This document shows, piece after piece, positions 8,803 to 18,299 of a stretch of 64,000 nucleotides of DNA. The position numbers were made by a program, and so were the translations under genes. The stretch is from Oscillospiraceae bacterium (GTDB lineage Bacteria > Bacillota > Clostridia > Oscillospirales > Oscillospiraceae), in assembly GCA_017432615.1 (NCBI GenBank), contig JAFRIV010000005.1, positions 1-64,000 on the forward strand. Reading direction: 5' to 3'. Under the pieces are notes generated by a model. It was not told the origin of the DNA. It searched no databases and worked only from the letters and a program-made list of their open reading frames with translations. Each line of letters starts with the position of its first letter. Within the stretch, counting starts at the first letter, position 1.

Positions 8803-10599
8803 TCAGGCCTGCGGATCCCTGCGGTATGCTTCGGGGATCTCCGCATCCGCCACGCCCTTGCTTGCCACAATGCGGATATGCCCTTCCCGAATAGCCTTGG
8901 CCATATCAAACTGCGCATGCAGCGCTTCCGCCCGAAGTCTTGAAATCTCTTCCTCGGAAGCCGCTTTCCTGGCAGCCTCCTGGGCTGATCTTTCCTTTTC
9001 CGCTGCAAGGCGGCGCTGCTCTTCGAGTTTTTCCATGACAAACTGGTAGATGTTTTGCAGAATGGCACTTACGGCAATGCCGGAGAGAATGATCAGGACC
9101 GGAATGGCATGATAATGATAACGGTTCTGATTTTCAACAAACAGGTGCAAGGCAACAGTCCCGCAAAAGAGCAGTACCAGGGAATACGAGGAATCGGGTT
9201 TCCGTTTGAGCATCATGCAGCCGAAAATCAGGGCAAGCAGCAAAACGGAGAGATAGTAGAGATCGCTGATGTCCATCATGCGATAGAAAAAGCTTTCCCG
9301 CTGAGGGCTGAGCGTGCCCTGCTGATCCATAAACAGAATGTTCCAGGAAGCCCCAAAATCATCGTTCCCCCACAGGACTTCAAACTTGTGAACGAAAAGA
9401 TCCAGCAGTGCACGCGGATCTGCTTTCGCCCGAACAAGCGCCATGTCGCGGCAGATCAGCTGTGCTTCCCGGGCAGAACCCGTTTCTTCCAGCGCATCAT
9501 AGAGGTAGTCCGCATCCTCCTGATTCCAGCCGCCGTAACTCTGCAGATTCAGCCCGACCAGCAGGTTGTATCCATAGGAGGCAGATCCGCCGGCAAGTTC
9601 CCGGTCGGAAGCATAGGCGGCCCGTGCGGTGAAAAAACTCGATGTCAGGAAGTACACAGCCAACAGGATCAGACAGCGTTTCCAGCCTTTTCCGGTTGCA
9701 CGAAACCCCAGAGGAACCTCATGGGGGGGCATGTCCGGCATGCTGATCTCTCCGGAGAAAGTGCAGATCACTGCCGCTACGAGAAAGATGAGCGCCATCG
9801 GCCGGATAAACGAGCCGAACGCAAGCATGATGCCTGAGGCGACCAGCTCTGCCGTGCAGAGCCACGGATGCTCTTCCTTCCGGGGGCTGTTGCGCAGAGA
9901 ATGCAGGAACAGCAGGATCCCGGATAAAAGGACCAGCGTAAAAAACGGCTCACTGGCTACAAAATCACTGAAGAGGATCGCAGAAGGGAGAAGCGAGATC
10001 AAAGCCAGAGACACAAGTCCGCTGAAGCGTCCGCCAAGGAGTCGTGCGATCCGCCATACAAGAATGCAGTTGCCCATCTGGGCTGCCAGATTGAACAGCA
10101 GCGCTGTTTTTACACTGGTACCGAAAAGCCTGAACACTATGGCCAGCACAGCCGGATACCCGTAAACATGGGGGAACATGGAGATATAGTCGCAATATCC
10201 TTTTCCCTCTTGTGTCAGGGTACCTTTGCAGATCAGTTCCGCTATTTCATAATAGGTCTTGTAGTCCGAGCTCGGCTGCATGGGCATATTCCGGAGAATA
10301 TACAGACGGAGGGAAAAACCCACGCCAAGGAACAGAGCGGCAAGAATCCCCTCTATTCCGGAGCACAGAACGCCGTATTCCTTCAGCCGCCTGCTCACCT
10401 CAAGCCTGGACCAGAGCGTCCCGGCGGAGAGCAGCAGACAGAAAAACACCAAAGTTGTCAACAGCCATTCCCCTTTTACCAGATAGGGGTACTCCTGACC
10501 GCTTCCAAGCCGCTGAAAAACACAGACAATCGAAAACAGCATGCAAACCAGGAATACCAGCACGGCGAAAGTGTAGAAGGCATTTCTTCTCAGCCTCAC
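8803..10599 (-). CDS. GT-C/GT39-like membrane glycosyltransferase with charged helical tail
   Basis: A 598-residue polytopic protein. After an N-terminal block of spans it has FSLRLYILRNMPMQPSSDYKTYYEIA, resembling the acidic first loop of ArnT/PMT-like GT39 enzymes (a candidate catalytic Asp in SSDY), then LFGTSVKTALLFNLAAQM and further spans. These enzymes take sugars from polyprenyl-phosphate donors outside the membrane. The last 80 or so residues (EKLEEQRRLAAEKERSAQEA and onward) form a soluble, highly charged probable coiled coil not usual for the family. The GTG start overlaps the stop of the BcsB-like gene (GTGA) and has GAGGAGG upstream, so the two are translationally coupled. Donor and acceptor are unknown. 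Confidence 0.72.
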   Translation of the reverse strand: MRLRRNAFYTFAVLVFLVCMLFSIVCVFQRLGSGQEYPYLVKGEWLLTTLVFFCLLLSAGTLWSRLEVSRRLKEYGVLCSGIEGILAALFLGVGFSLRLYILRNMPMQPSSDYKTYYEIAELICKGTLTQEGKGYCDYISMFPHVYGYPAVLAIVFRLFGTSVKTALLFNLAAQMGNCILVWRIARLLGGRFSGLVSLALISLLPSAILFSDFVASEPFFTLVLLSGILLFLHSLRNSPRKEEHPWLCTAELVASGIMLAFGSFIRPMALIFLVAAVICTFSGEISMPDMPPHEVPLGFRATGKGWKRCLILLAVYFLTSSFFTARAAYASDRELAGGSASYGYNLLVGLNLQSYGGWNQEDADYLYDALEETGSAREAQLICRDMALVRAKADPRALLDLFVHKFEVLWGNDDFGASWNILFMDQQGTLSPQRESFFYRMMDISDLYYLSVLLLALIFGCMMLKRKPDSSYSLVLLFCGTVALHLFVENQNRYHYHAIPVLIILSGIAVSAILQNIYQFVMEKLEEQRRLAAEKERSAQEAARKAASEEEISRLRAEALHAQFDMAKAIREGHIRIVASKGVADAEIPEAYRRDPQA

Positions 10600-12965
10600 T
10601 TGTTGGCCTCCTCACGGCGATTTCGATGATAACGGATCAGGACAATAACTGCAGCAATCAGCAGCAGAAGCATGGCGCCGGTGGAGAGCAGCGTGAACAC
10701 GATGGCATCCTTGTGTTCTTCCACCCGCTGACGAAGCGTGATCTCACTGGAGGTCTCTTCCTTGAGAAAAGTATAATTTTTTGTTTCCAGATCGCTGTCG
10801 ATCAGGAAGGCATCTCCGGACAGCGTCCGGCTGTTTTCCTGAACGGTCAGATACTGCTCGATCCGGTCAAGCCCGAAGTCCGAAACGGCGCAGGCAGCCA
10901 GAATGGCTTTTCCCTCCTGATAAGGGGAGCGGATGATCTGGATCACACCGAGATTTTTGGCATACTCTTCACTGAGCAGAAGCTGCTCATTGCTGTTAAA
11001 GCGTGTTCCGTCTTCGCTGTATGAAAAACTGAGATGATCATTCAGTTCCCGCAGAAAGCTGTTGTCCGACCAGGTTCCGAGAGTGATCACATGCCGGTTT
11101 TCATTCTCTGGCTGAAAGTCGGAGGCAAAGAATACATCGATCACTCCGTAAGGCCGTACATTTGTGCCGGTCAATGCGGCAAGACGGCCGAACAGTGCGA
11201 TTTCAGAGGCCGACATTTCGTCAGGAACGACGACTGCCAGGTTGTTGAACAGCCCCAGCCGCTGAAACGGATACGGGCGGAGAGACAGGTCATAAAAACT
11301 TCCGTTTCCGGCGGGGAGATAGAGGGTGGAGTCTCCGCTGACATAGGCCCAAGGCATCTGATCCGCTCTTTTGGTGCAGTACAGCTCCTCCAGTTCCAGG
11401 TCAAAAGCGATCCGGAAATTGGAGGCATAGGTTCCCACCACATCGGAAGGCATCAGGAAAGAGAGTGTGTCCCCGTTGGCATTTTCCTTCTCCAGCTTCT
11501 TGCTTGCAAGGGGGGTGCTGCCCCAGTAGACAGTGATCATGGATCGATCAAAATCGAGGTTGTCGCTGTACCGGAAGCGCAGATCCACTTTTCCTCCTTC
11601 TCCGAGCACAAACCCGCCGGAAAAAGGAAGATAGATGAAACTCTCCTGATGGAACGGCCCGATAAACTCGATCCCGTCGTTGCCGGTGATGCCTTTAACG
11701 GTTTCACCGTCCTCTACCAGCGCATCGAGCGTGCGGCTGGAAACGACATACTCTGCACTGCCCCGAGGGACGAAAGCGTAAGGCGTTTTTTCCTGAGAGA
11801 TCCTGTCGCTGTCCATCAGCAGGCAGGCACCTTCCCACAGGTCGGTTTCCTCCGCTGCCGTCAGAACAAGGATCGTTCTGCCGCTGTCCTGATACTCATA
11901 AATAACGGCACCCTCTTCCTGCGCATGAAGTTCCGGCAGAACGGAAGCAACATCTGCCGGCAGACGGTCATAGCGGGCAATGATCAGTTCATTCTCCTTT
12001 TCTTTCCGGAGGGAGGAGAAGGTGTAAAAACCGATACGGTCTTCTTTATCGGTTTCATTCCCGAGCAGCGCCCGAAGCATAAAGGCCGCTTTCAGTTCCT
12101 CTTCCAAAGGAGAATCCGGGACAAAAAAGGACAGATAATCGCCTGTCTCATCCATCGTGGAAATCAGGGGATAAGGGAAATATTTCAGCTGATTATTCGT
12201 TTCCTGAAGGTTGTATCCCACTTCAATGGAAGTTTGTTCGGAGATCCGAACCCAGCTCGCTCCGGAAAAATCATCCAGACATCCGTCGTCGTCATAAAGG
12301 CGTACATAGCCTGTTACGGCAAATTCATTGAAATCTTCCTTGAGTAGATTGATCGGGATCTTTACAAATGTGATCTGGGAGGCACCGTACGCATAGTCAA
12401 CCGCGCGGGAGTAAACCGGCGTGTTGTTTACGAAAAATGTCAGAGAAGCCGGAATATTGACAATGAGCGGGCTGACGGTAAATTCGATCTGCGCCAGAGC
12501 ATATTGCACATCCCAATAAGAGGGGATCTGAAAATAGAAGCCTGAACGCTCAAAAACGCCTTTGATTACGATGCTCGAAGAGAACGGGAAGATCTTGACA
12601 TGGTCGGCATCCAGCGTTTCAGGACGCTTTGTCTCCGGAGGAGGGGCGCTCTGAGGGTCACGGGAAAGCACATACTCCGCAACAGACATTCCGTTTGTCA
12701 GAACAGGCGCTGAAAGAGTCTCACTGCCGGGTTCGGCGGGAACTGTTTTTGCTTCCGCTTTCGTTTCTTCAGCAGGCGGCTCAACAGCCGGGTTTGTCTC
12801 CGTTTTCGTCTCGACAGCAGGCGATTCAACAGCAGGAGCTGTTTCCGCTTTTGTTTCGACAACAGGCGGTTCTGCAGCAGGAGTTGTTTTCGCTTCTGCA
12901 ACAGTTGAGAACTGCCCTGCCGTCAGCACGGCAACCAGAAGCAGCCCGAAGATTTTTGTTTTCAT
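10596..12965 (-). CDS. BcsB-like cellulose/exopolysaccharide synthase regulatory subunit
   Basis: A 789-residue exported protein: signal peptide (MKTKIFGLLLVAVLTAGQFS), a Pro/Glu/Thr-rich linker with repeated PAVE-type units (residues about 25-90), a large extracytoplasmic part and a single C-terminal span (FTLLSTGAMLLLLIAAVIVLI) with a basic tail. The body has the BcsB pattern: an early ALAQIEFTVSPL, FFVNNTPVYSR, a predicted jelly-roll and flavodoxin-like alternation, and a second copy beginning FSGGFVLGEGGKVDLRFRYS. BcsB partners the BcsA synthase and guides the growing glucan. The gene directly upstream (21 bases away) encodes the BcsA/IcaA-like synthase, which supports the call. The ATG at 12965 is preceded by GGAGGGG; an earlier ATG at 12983 would place the start inside the ribosome binding site. 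Confidence 0.85.
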   Translation of the reverse strand: MKTKIFGLLLVAVLTAGQFSTVAEAKTTPAAEPPVVETKAETAPAVESPAVETKTETNPAVEPPAEETKAEAKTVPAEPGSETLSAPVLTNGMSVAEYVLSRDPQSAPPPETKRPETLDADHVKIFPFSSSIVIKGVFERSGFYFQIPSYWDVQYALAQIEFTVSPLIVNIPASLTFFVNNTPVYSRAVDYAYGASQITFVKIPINLLKEDFNEFAVTGYVRLYDDDGCLDDFSGASWVRISEQTSIEVGYNLQETNNQLKYFPYPLISTMDETGDYLSFFVPDSPLEEELKAAFMLRALLGNETDKEDRIGFYTFSSLRKEKENELIIARYDRLPADVASVLPELHAQEEGAVIYEYQDSGRTILVLTAAEETDLWEGACLLMDSDRISQEKTPYAFVPRGSAEYVVSSRTLDALVEDGETVKGITGNDGIEFIGPFHQESFIYLPFSGGFVLGEGGKVDLRFRYSDNLDFDRSMITVYWGSTPLASKKLEKENANGDTLSFLMPSDVVGTYASNFRIAFDLELEELYCTKRADQMPWAYVSGDSTLYLPAGNGSFYDLSLRPYPFQRLGLFNNLAVVVPDEMSASEIALFGRLAALTGTNVRPYGVIDVFFASDFQPENENRHVITLGTWSDNSFLRELNDHLSFSYSEDGTRFNSNEQLLLSEEYAKNLGVIQIIRSPYQEGKAILAACAVSDFGLDRIEQYLTVQENSRTLSGDAFLIDSDLETKNYTFLKEETSSEITLRQRVEEHKDAIVFTLLSTGAMLLLLIAAVIVLIRYHRNRREEANK

Positions 12966-12986
12966 ATCATCACCCCTCCACATATA

Positions 12987-14255
12987 CTATTGACCTTCCA
13001 CATAACGGACGGTCTTGTCCCATTTGACTTCCCGCTTGAATAATGTATCGATGATCGTATCCCAGAGCGCTTTGAGCACAACGAAGATCCACAGCTTGGC
13101 ATAGGTAAACATCATCAGGGAGACCAGCGCCAGGGACCCCAGAGTAAACTCGTTTCTCTCCAGGGAAAGTGTAAGCATCAGGTCTGCAATAAACACCAGG
13201 ATCGCCATTACCCAGAGCGTTATCGAAAACCCGCCGAGCTTCACATGGATGATCCCCAGCATGCCCCCGAGAAAAATGAAGTCGGATACAACAAGGGAAC
13301 TGAGCATGATCGTATAGATCAGCGCATAATAGAGGATATCAAGGCGCATCGGCCCGGCTTTCCGGTCAAAGATATACTTGAAGTTTTTTGCCATGACATA
13401 GAGATTCCCTTTTGCCCAGCGGACACGCTGCTTAAACCAGACCGGGAGCAGATGCGGCTCCTGTTCCCAGGTGACCGCCTGGGGGAGCATTTTGATATAA
13501 TATCCCATCCGATAGATGCGGAAGCTGATCTCTGTGTCTTCACTCAGCGCTTTGACATCCCATCCGCCGATCTCTTCCAGAATGCTGCGGCGGATCACAT
13601 AGTTGGTGCCGGGAATCGTGCAGAGCTTGAAAAAGAAAAATCTCCCTGCCTGGTTCATACACTGATGCGAAAGTGTTTCAATATTGACAAACCGGGAGAG
13701 GATCGTAGCGTTGCGGTTTCTTGTCCGGAACTTCCCGATCACGGCACCGGCAGAATCGTCTGCCATCAGGTTTTCCACGAGATAGCGCAGAGCGGGGGGT
13801 TCGGGTGTGTTGTCCGCATCGTAAACCGCGATCAAACTGCCTTTGGCTACGGAAAAACCGATGTTCAGAGCGTTGGATTTGCCGGAACCGCCCACAACGC
13901 TGTCGGTGCTGATACACATGATGCGGTTCTCCGGATAGCTTGCCGCCAGATTGGACAGGATCTCTTCCGTGTTGTCGCTGGAGTTGTCGTTGATCACAAT
14001 GATCTCAAAGCGATCGCGCGGGTAGTCAAAATTGATCAGCGCTTTGACCGTCCTCTCCAGGACAAGAGCTTCGTTGTGGGCGGGAACAAGCACGGAGACC
14101 ATCGGATACTCCTCTTCCCGGAGCGGTATGCTTCCGCCTGTCTGGTTGGTGCGGTAGATATAGATATATCCTCCGATGCTCAGCACCACATTTAAAAGCA
14201 TCATTGCCCAGATGGCCGCAATGGCATAGATCGAGAGTATATCGGCAGCAGTCAT
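12987..14255 (-). CDS. Processive family 2 glycosyltransferase, BcsA/IcaA-like synthase
   Basis: A 422-residue inner-membrane synthase that probably polymerises a beta-linked sugar from a UDP-sugar while exporting the chain. One N-terminal span is followed by a cytosolic GT2 domain with all the processive-synthase signatures: VLVPAHNE, Asp90 in VINDNSSDN, the DAD motif at 146-148, the acceptor-site SED around 238-240, and the QRVRW motif at 276-280. Several C-terminal spans follow. It lacks the PilZ domain that makes canonical BcsA respond to c-di-GMP, so control may come from the GGDEF-like protein encoded two genes upstream. The start at 14255 follows AAAGGA and lies one base beyond the upstream TGA. 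Sequence alone does not tell whether it makes a glucan or a poly-HexNAc; nearby wecB and the deacetylase-like gene slightly favour an amino sugar. Confidence 0.88.
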   Translation of the reverse strand: MTAADILSIYAIAAIWAMMLLNVVLSIGGYIYIYRTNQTGGSIPLREEEYPMVSVLVPAHNEALVLERTVKALINFDYPRDRFEIIVINDNSSDNTEEILSNLAASYPENRIMCISTDSVVGGSGKSNALNIGFSVAKGSLIAVYDADNTPEPPALRYLVENLMADDSAGAVIGKFRTRNRNATILSRFVNIETLSHQCMNQAGRFFFFKLCTIPGTNYVIRRSILEEIGGWDVKALSEDTEISFRIYRMGYYIKMLPQAVTWEQEPHLLPVWFKQRVRWAKGNLYVMAKNFKYIFDRKAGPMRLDILYYALIYTIMLSSLVVSDFIFLGGMLGIIHVKLGGFSITLWVMAILVFIADLMLTLSLERNEFTLGSLALVSLMMFTYAKLWIFVVLKALWDTIIDTLFKREVKWDKTVRYVEGQ

Positions 14256-14256
14256 T

Positions 14257-15831
14257 TCAGTTCCTTTCGCTCGTTTCAGGTTCTTTTTTGCGCAAAAACC
14301 GGCCGTGCATCTGTTTCCTGGAGCGTATGCCGAGCAGAATAAAGACGACCAGCTCCAGAACACTCAATGCGATCAGAAAATGATTCTGACGGCTCAGATT
14401 TGCTACAAAACGGAAATATGCGTTTCTCTGATACTGATGGTTATTATCGTAGGGAACAGGCTCATACTGGTTGGTGCGCACCTCGCCGTCAACGATCAGC
14501 GTGTTTTTATCCCAACGGAGATAATGGCTGTCATTCAGATAAACGGCTTCCTCCATATCCCACAGGCTCTGCATGGGGATGGGCGAATCCCGGATGGCAT
14601 CGATGACCGCGTAGATCGATTCATCCTCCGTCACCCCGGGATCGACAGAAACCATGGCGGAATATTGCGCGTTGTGGCTCAAAGCGTTGTCTTCCAGGCA
14701 GAGCGCGGGGGAGATCTGCTGAAGGCCCAGCCGGAGATATCGACCCAGGTTGTACTCCTTCACGGTATGCGAGGAAAAAGCATCCATTTCCGAAAGAAAG
14801 ACCGTTCTATAGCGTCTGAGAATCTCGTAGAGATCCTCCCGGAAAAGCCATTCGGAAGGGATTTCCAGGGCGAGAGGGTAGACGCCGTGGCGGAAGTAGT
14901 TGCAGGTGGCGACGGTCAGCCTGTCTTCCAGTTCCTCAGCCCGCAGCGTGTTCTGTGTGACGGGGGCATGAAGGATCACGCTGCCTCCGTTTGCCTGGGC
15001 ATAGCGCAGAACTTCACAGAATTGCTGCATGGCGGGATAGTCTTCGTTCTGATAGATCGGCATGACGGAGATCACGTAATTCATCCGCAGCTCCGCCATA
15101 TAATGCACGAAGGCGGAGAGCCGGTCCGGATCTGTAAAGGGGTAGACGCTGTCCAAAACAAGCTGTTGTGTGTAAACGTGCATTCTGGACGTATAGGGCC
15201 ATAACCACTGTGCAGTTTCCTGCGTGAGCACTGCCTTTGCAAAATCGGAGGTGTAGTCAGCCAGCGCGATGTAATGGAAATCTTCCCGCCCGCAGGCAAG
15301 GGGAAATATACCGTTTTTGGTTTCCAGTGTTCCCCGCGTATAATCCGCATCCGGGAGGGTGCCCGGGGAGAGAGTCCGGACGGATGCCTGAAAGGAATAA
15401 TCGTCCGAAAAAACATATTCTGCAACAGCCAGCATCTCCTGCCGATCCTCACCGGGAGAGAGCAGACCGAACTTTTCCATTCCGGAAGCCTGCCCGAGGA
15501 CCATCACTTTTCCGGAATAGCGGGAGAGAAGGGAGGGATCCATCCGGCTGCTTCCGGAAAGGGCGCACCAGATCACATTTTCATAGAGCGGCAGCATCTC
15601 AGCGGCTTTCTCGGCCTCAACAAAATCCGCCGTGTACCGCAGGGAGAGCAGGACCTGTGCAATGGCGGACAAGCTGTCGTCAGAAAAATGACGGTCGGCT
15701 TCCAGCGGATAAATGACCAGGATCTCCCCCTGTGTGCTCTCCGCCTGCTCTTCTTCCGCACCGGCAGGAATTGCCGCCGTCAGAATCAAAAGCAGACCGA
15801 GAAAAACGGAGAGGAGAGATTTAAACTTCAT
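14257..15831 (-). CDS. DUF2334 polysaccharide deacetylase-like exported protein
   Basis: A 524-residue protein with a signal peptide (MKFKSLLSVFLGLLLILTAA), a large outside domain and one C-terminal span (FLIALSVLELVVFILLGI) with a basic tail. The central part, including AFVHYMAELRMNYVISVMPIY, GGSVILHAPVTQ, YPLALEIPSEWL and AFSSHTVKEY, matches the layout of the DUF2334 family, a distant branch of the (beta/alpha) polysaccharide deacetylase fold found in polysaccharide loci. I do not see a clear metal-binding His pair, so catalysis is uncertain. The ATG at 15831 overlaps the end of the GGDEF-like gene by 11 bases and its ribosome site is weak (AGAGAAAGAG), suggesting coupled translation. It directly precedes the synthase gene, which fits a role in modifying or releasing the polymer. 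Confidence 0.7.
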   Translation of the reverse strand: MKFKSLLSVFLGLLLILTAAIPAGAEEEQAESTQGEILVIYPLEADRHFSDDSLSAIAQVLLSLRYTADFVEAEKAAEMLPLYENVIWCALSGSSRMDPSLLSRYSGKVMVLGQASGMEKFGLLSPGEDRQEMLAVAEYVFSDDYSFQASVRTLSPGTLPDADYTRGTLETKNGIFPLACGREDFHYIALADYTSDFAKAVLTQETAQWLWPYTSRMHVYTQQLVLDSVYPFTDPDRLSAFVHYMAELRMNYVISVMPIYQNEDYPAMQQFCEVLRYAQANGGSVILHAPVTQNTLRAEELEDRLTVATCNYFRHGVYPLALEIPSEWLFREDLYEILRRYRTVFLSEMDAFSSHTVKEYNLGRYLRLGLQQISPALCLEDNALSHNAQYSAMVSVDPGVTEDESIYAVIDAIRDSPIPMQSLWDMEEAVYLNDSHYLRWDKNTLIVDGEVRTNQYEPVPYDNNHQYQRNAYFRFVANLSRQNHFLIALSVLELVVFILLGIRSRKQMHGRFLRKKEPETSERN

Positions 15832-16690
15832 ATGCAAACTCTTTCTCTACATCGCTGATAAAACGCAGCGCGTCTTTTCCCATTTCTTTGTTATAATGCA
15901 GGTAGACCACACTCAGGTCGATGCTCAGTGACTGTTCATTGAGATCTGGGAGCATGTCCTTGCCTTTGATGGAGTTCAGGATCCTGCCTTTGATGAAGGG
16001 CGCCCCGGCTTCTTTACTGAAGTAGATAATGCCGAGAGAGGCATTATCGTCAATGGAAAAGACCCTGTCTTCAATTCGAAGCACATCCTGCACCGTAACG
16101 GCGAGGATATGCCTTAAATTGGCAAACTGGCTGGCCGTCAGCACTTTCCGGATCTCTTCGGCATACCGGAGACGGATCATCATCAGCCCCATGTCGGTGT
16201 CATTTCGCTCGCTCAAAGCCATATAGCGTTTCAGAGAACTGATCATGCTGCGGCGGTTTTCCAGCCCTGTCAGGGGATCCATGACCGTGAGTTCGTCGAT
16301 CCGCCGGTTGAGGAGGCTGTTGACACCCTCAACCACAGAAAACATGGAAATAAAAAGGGTAATTCCGAACAGAGCCGATACGAACAGGAGCGGCCAGAGA
16401 TACGCGGAGCGTTCGATCGCTGTGCTGTAGGCAAAGTGATTGTACAGCTTGTATACGGAAAAACTCAGGATCAGCACGGCGGTCACGATCGTAGCGGCAA
16501 CATTGGAACGCAGAGATCCGAGCAGAAGGATCAGAAACAGACCAATCATCAGAACAATATTCTGGGCGAGCAGATCCCGCCCGGCAAGGGCTGTGATCAG
16601 TGCCCCGCCGATGACGCTGATCAGGAACATCAGGATTCCGAGATCCTGCCTTAAGATCACTTTTCCGGTCGTCGTATTTTCAGAAGACAT
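15821..16690 (-). CDS. Membrane protein with degenerate GGDEF domain, probable c-di-GMP receptor
   Basis: A 289-residue protein: four transmembrane helices (about 17-35, 42-60, 63-80, 98-118), then a GGDEF-type domain starting at LTVMDPLTGLENRRS (135-149). The place of the catalytic GGDEF motif is taken by DDNAS (214-218), so diguanylate cyclase activity should be absent. The inhibitory-site RxxD is kept as RIED at 205-208, exactly five residues before the degenerate motif as in PleD-type domains. This combination (membrane helices, dead GGDEF, intact I-site) is that of PelD, the c-di-GMP receptor of Pel polysaccharide synthesis; no GAF domain is obvious here. It sits in the synthase operon, five bases after the preceding gene, with a GAGGAG ribosome site. 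The receptor role is inferred. Confidence 0.78.
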   Translation of the reverse strand: MSSENTTTGKVILRQDLGILMFLISVIGGALITALAGRDLLAQNIVLMIGLFLILLLGSLRSNVAATIVTAVLILSFSVYKLYNHFAYSTAIERSAYLWPLLFVSALFGITLFISMFSVVEGVNSLLNRRIDELTVMDPLTGLENRRSMISSLKRYMALSERNDTDMGLMMIRLRYAEEIRKVLTASQFANLRHILAVTVQDVLRIEDRVFSIDDNASLGIIYFSKEAGAPFIKGRILNSIKGKDMLPDLNEQSLSIDLSVVYLHYNKEMGKDALRFISDVEKEFAYEV

Positions 16691-16695
16691 ATTTC

Positions 16696-18258
16696 TTACT
16701 CCTCATCACTTACCAGTTTCAGATGGTGCAGGATCTCTGCCATAAACAGGAGAAGGATACCGTTAATGCAATTCCCGTACAGCATCTGATATCGTTCCAG
16801 TTCTGCCGTCCCGCTCAGCATGATGACGGCAATCATGTCTGCCATGCCCATTGCCAGAATGCAGAAAAAGGTATCCAGCATGATCTGCCTTTCACGCAAA
16901 GTCCACCGCCGCTGTTCTGGCCTTTCATTTTTTCGCGTACGAAACAGCACGCTGTAAACAATTCCGAGGATCGCCAGAAAGCCGAGCGTGCTGGGCAGCG
17001 TGTTGGCTTTAAAATTACTGTACTGCACAAAAAGCGGGTTTCTCGCCCGTTCCGGCAGGCCCAGGGAAACTTCATAATTGCCGATATAACTTCGCAAAGT
17101 CCGGATTGCGGCAGCCGTTGCCTGCTCGAGGAGAGCAATCAGAGATGAGGGGTGCCTTACGTAGTAAAAGGCAATGGCAGCGGTGGAATACCGGTCCAGA
17201 AAGCCGTGGTGAAGTTCAGGATTCCCGGAGAGCGTATAGGGATAATCCGCATAGCCGGAGATATCTGTGAGCGTTTCAAAGCGAGGCTCGATCCCAAATT
17301 CCGCAAGGGTTTTTTCCGGATTCTGGGAGCGCAGAAGCACGCCGTTTGTCATGGCATGCATTTTGGAAGTCTCCGTAAAGCGGCTGAAGCCCGCTGTCAG
17401 GCTGACGACGGATACAGCAGCGAGGACGACTGCACAGATCACGGCCAGAACGGCTGTGTCGGGAGTCCCGTCTTCCAGGCGGATCTGACGAAGACAGAAA
17501 AACACCAAAACCAGCCCTGCTGCTCCGCAATGCGCTTCCGTCAGCACAAGGATGCTTCCTGCCAGGGTAAGGCCGATCAGTGCCGTATAGGTCCATCCTC
17601 TCCCGTTCCCCTGCAGAGCCATGCAAAAACCCAGACAGAACACGGTAAACACCTGCCACATTGCTTCCGGATAGAGAGAATTGAAATAGGCAGTATAGGA
17701 GGCATCCCCCAGCACGATTGCGCAGAGGATCATCAGAAATGTTGCCTCCATCGGATTTTTTACGCGGGAAACGACCCCGCGGATCGTCAGGAATACGGCA
17801 GGCAGATAAAAGAGAAGATAAAGCAGAGCAAGGAACCGCACGTCAAACAGATTGTCGCGCGTGAACAGATCATCCAGCCACATGGCCGTACGGATCAGAA
17901 GGCGATGGGTGGAGATACTCTCCGGCAGATCGGCGGAATGGAGATAGACACGCACAAAATAGGCGCCTGTCGGATACGCAAGATCGATCCTTCGATATCC
18001 GAGCCCTGCCCCGATCATGATCTTCTGCAGGGATCCGTCGTCAGCTACGCCGACGTACGGGGGGAGGAAAAGCGTGATCAGGCAGAGGATCAGCACGATC
18101 CCGGCTCCTGTTGCAGCCACAAGATTGGGAGAGTAAATGTTGCTGAGAGTGTGATTGTAACGTCTGACGGCTTTGCCAAGCCATGCGGTGAAAGTCGTCC
18201 AGCCGTCATAAAAAAAGCGGTACAGAGATTTTTTCCCGTTTGTTTCTGTCGGTTTCAA
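16696..18258 (-). CDS. Polytopic membrane protein of the exopolysaccharide operon, GT-C-like
   Basis: A 520-residue protein with roughly ten to twelve hydrophobic spans. It has a short cytosolic N-terminus, an outside loop with GVADDGSLQKIMIGAGLGYR (the acidic DD in the first loop is a feature of GT-C enzymes), and YFNSLYPEAMW, which is related to WFNSLYGEG in the 1057-residue protein of the same operon. The two are thus relatives, this one in single copy. I would expect a lipid-linked sugar transferase or polymer-handling protein but cannot name a reaction. The start is TTG at 18258, supported by AAAGGAGG six bases upstream; no ATG or GTG with a ribosome site is nearby. Confidence 0.6.
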   Translation of the reverse strand: MKPTETNGKKSLYRFFYDGWTTFTAWLGKAVRRYNHTLSNIYSPNLVAATGAGIVLILCLITLFLPPYVGVADDGSLQKIMIGAGLGYRRIDLAYPTGAYFVRVYLHSADLPESISTHRLLIRTAMWLDDLFTRDNLFDVRFLALLYLLFYLPAVFLTIRGVVSRVKNPMEATFLMILCAIVLGDASYTAYFNSLYPEAMWQVFTVFCLGFCMALQGNGRGWTYTALIGLTLAGSILVLTEAHCGAAGLVLVFFCLRQIRLEDGTPDTAVLAVICAVVLAAVSVVSLTAGFSRFTETSKMHAMTNGVLLRSQNPEKTLAEFGIEPRFETLTDISGYADYPYTLSGNPELHHGFLDRYSTAAIAFYYVRHPSSLIALLEQATAAAIRTLRSYIGNYEVSLGLPERARNPLFVQYSNFKANTLPSTLGFLAILGIVYSVLFRTRKNERPEQRRWTLRERQIMLDTFFCILAMGMADMIAVIMLSGTAELERYQMLYGNCINGILLLFMAEILHHLKLVSDEE

Positions 18259-18299
18259 TGCCTTCCTCCTTTCTTCCTGATCTGAGAAAAGCTGACGGA

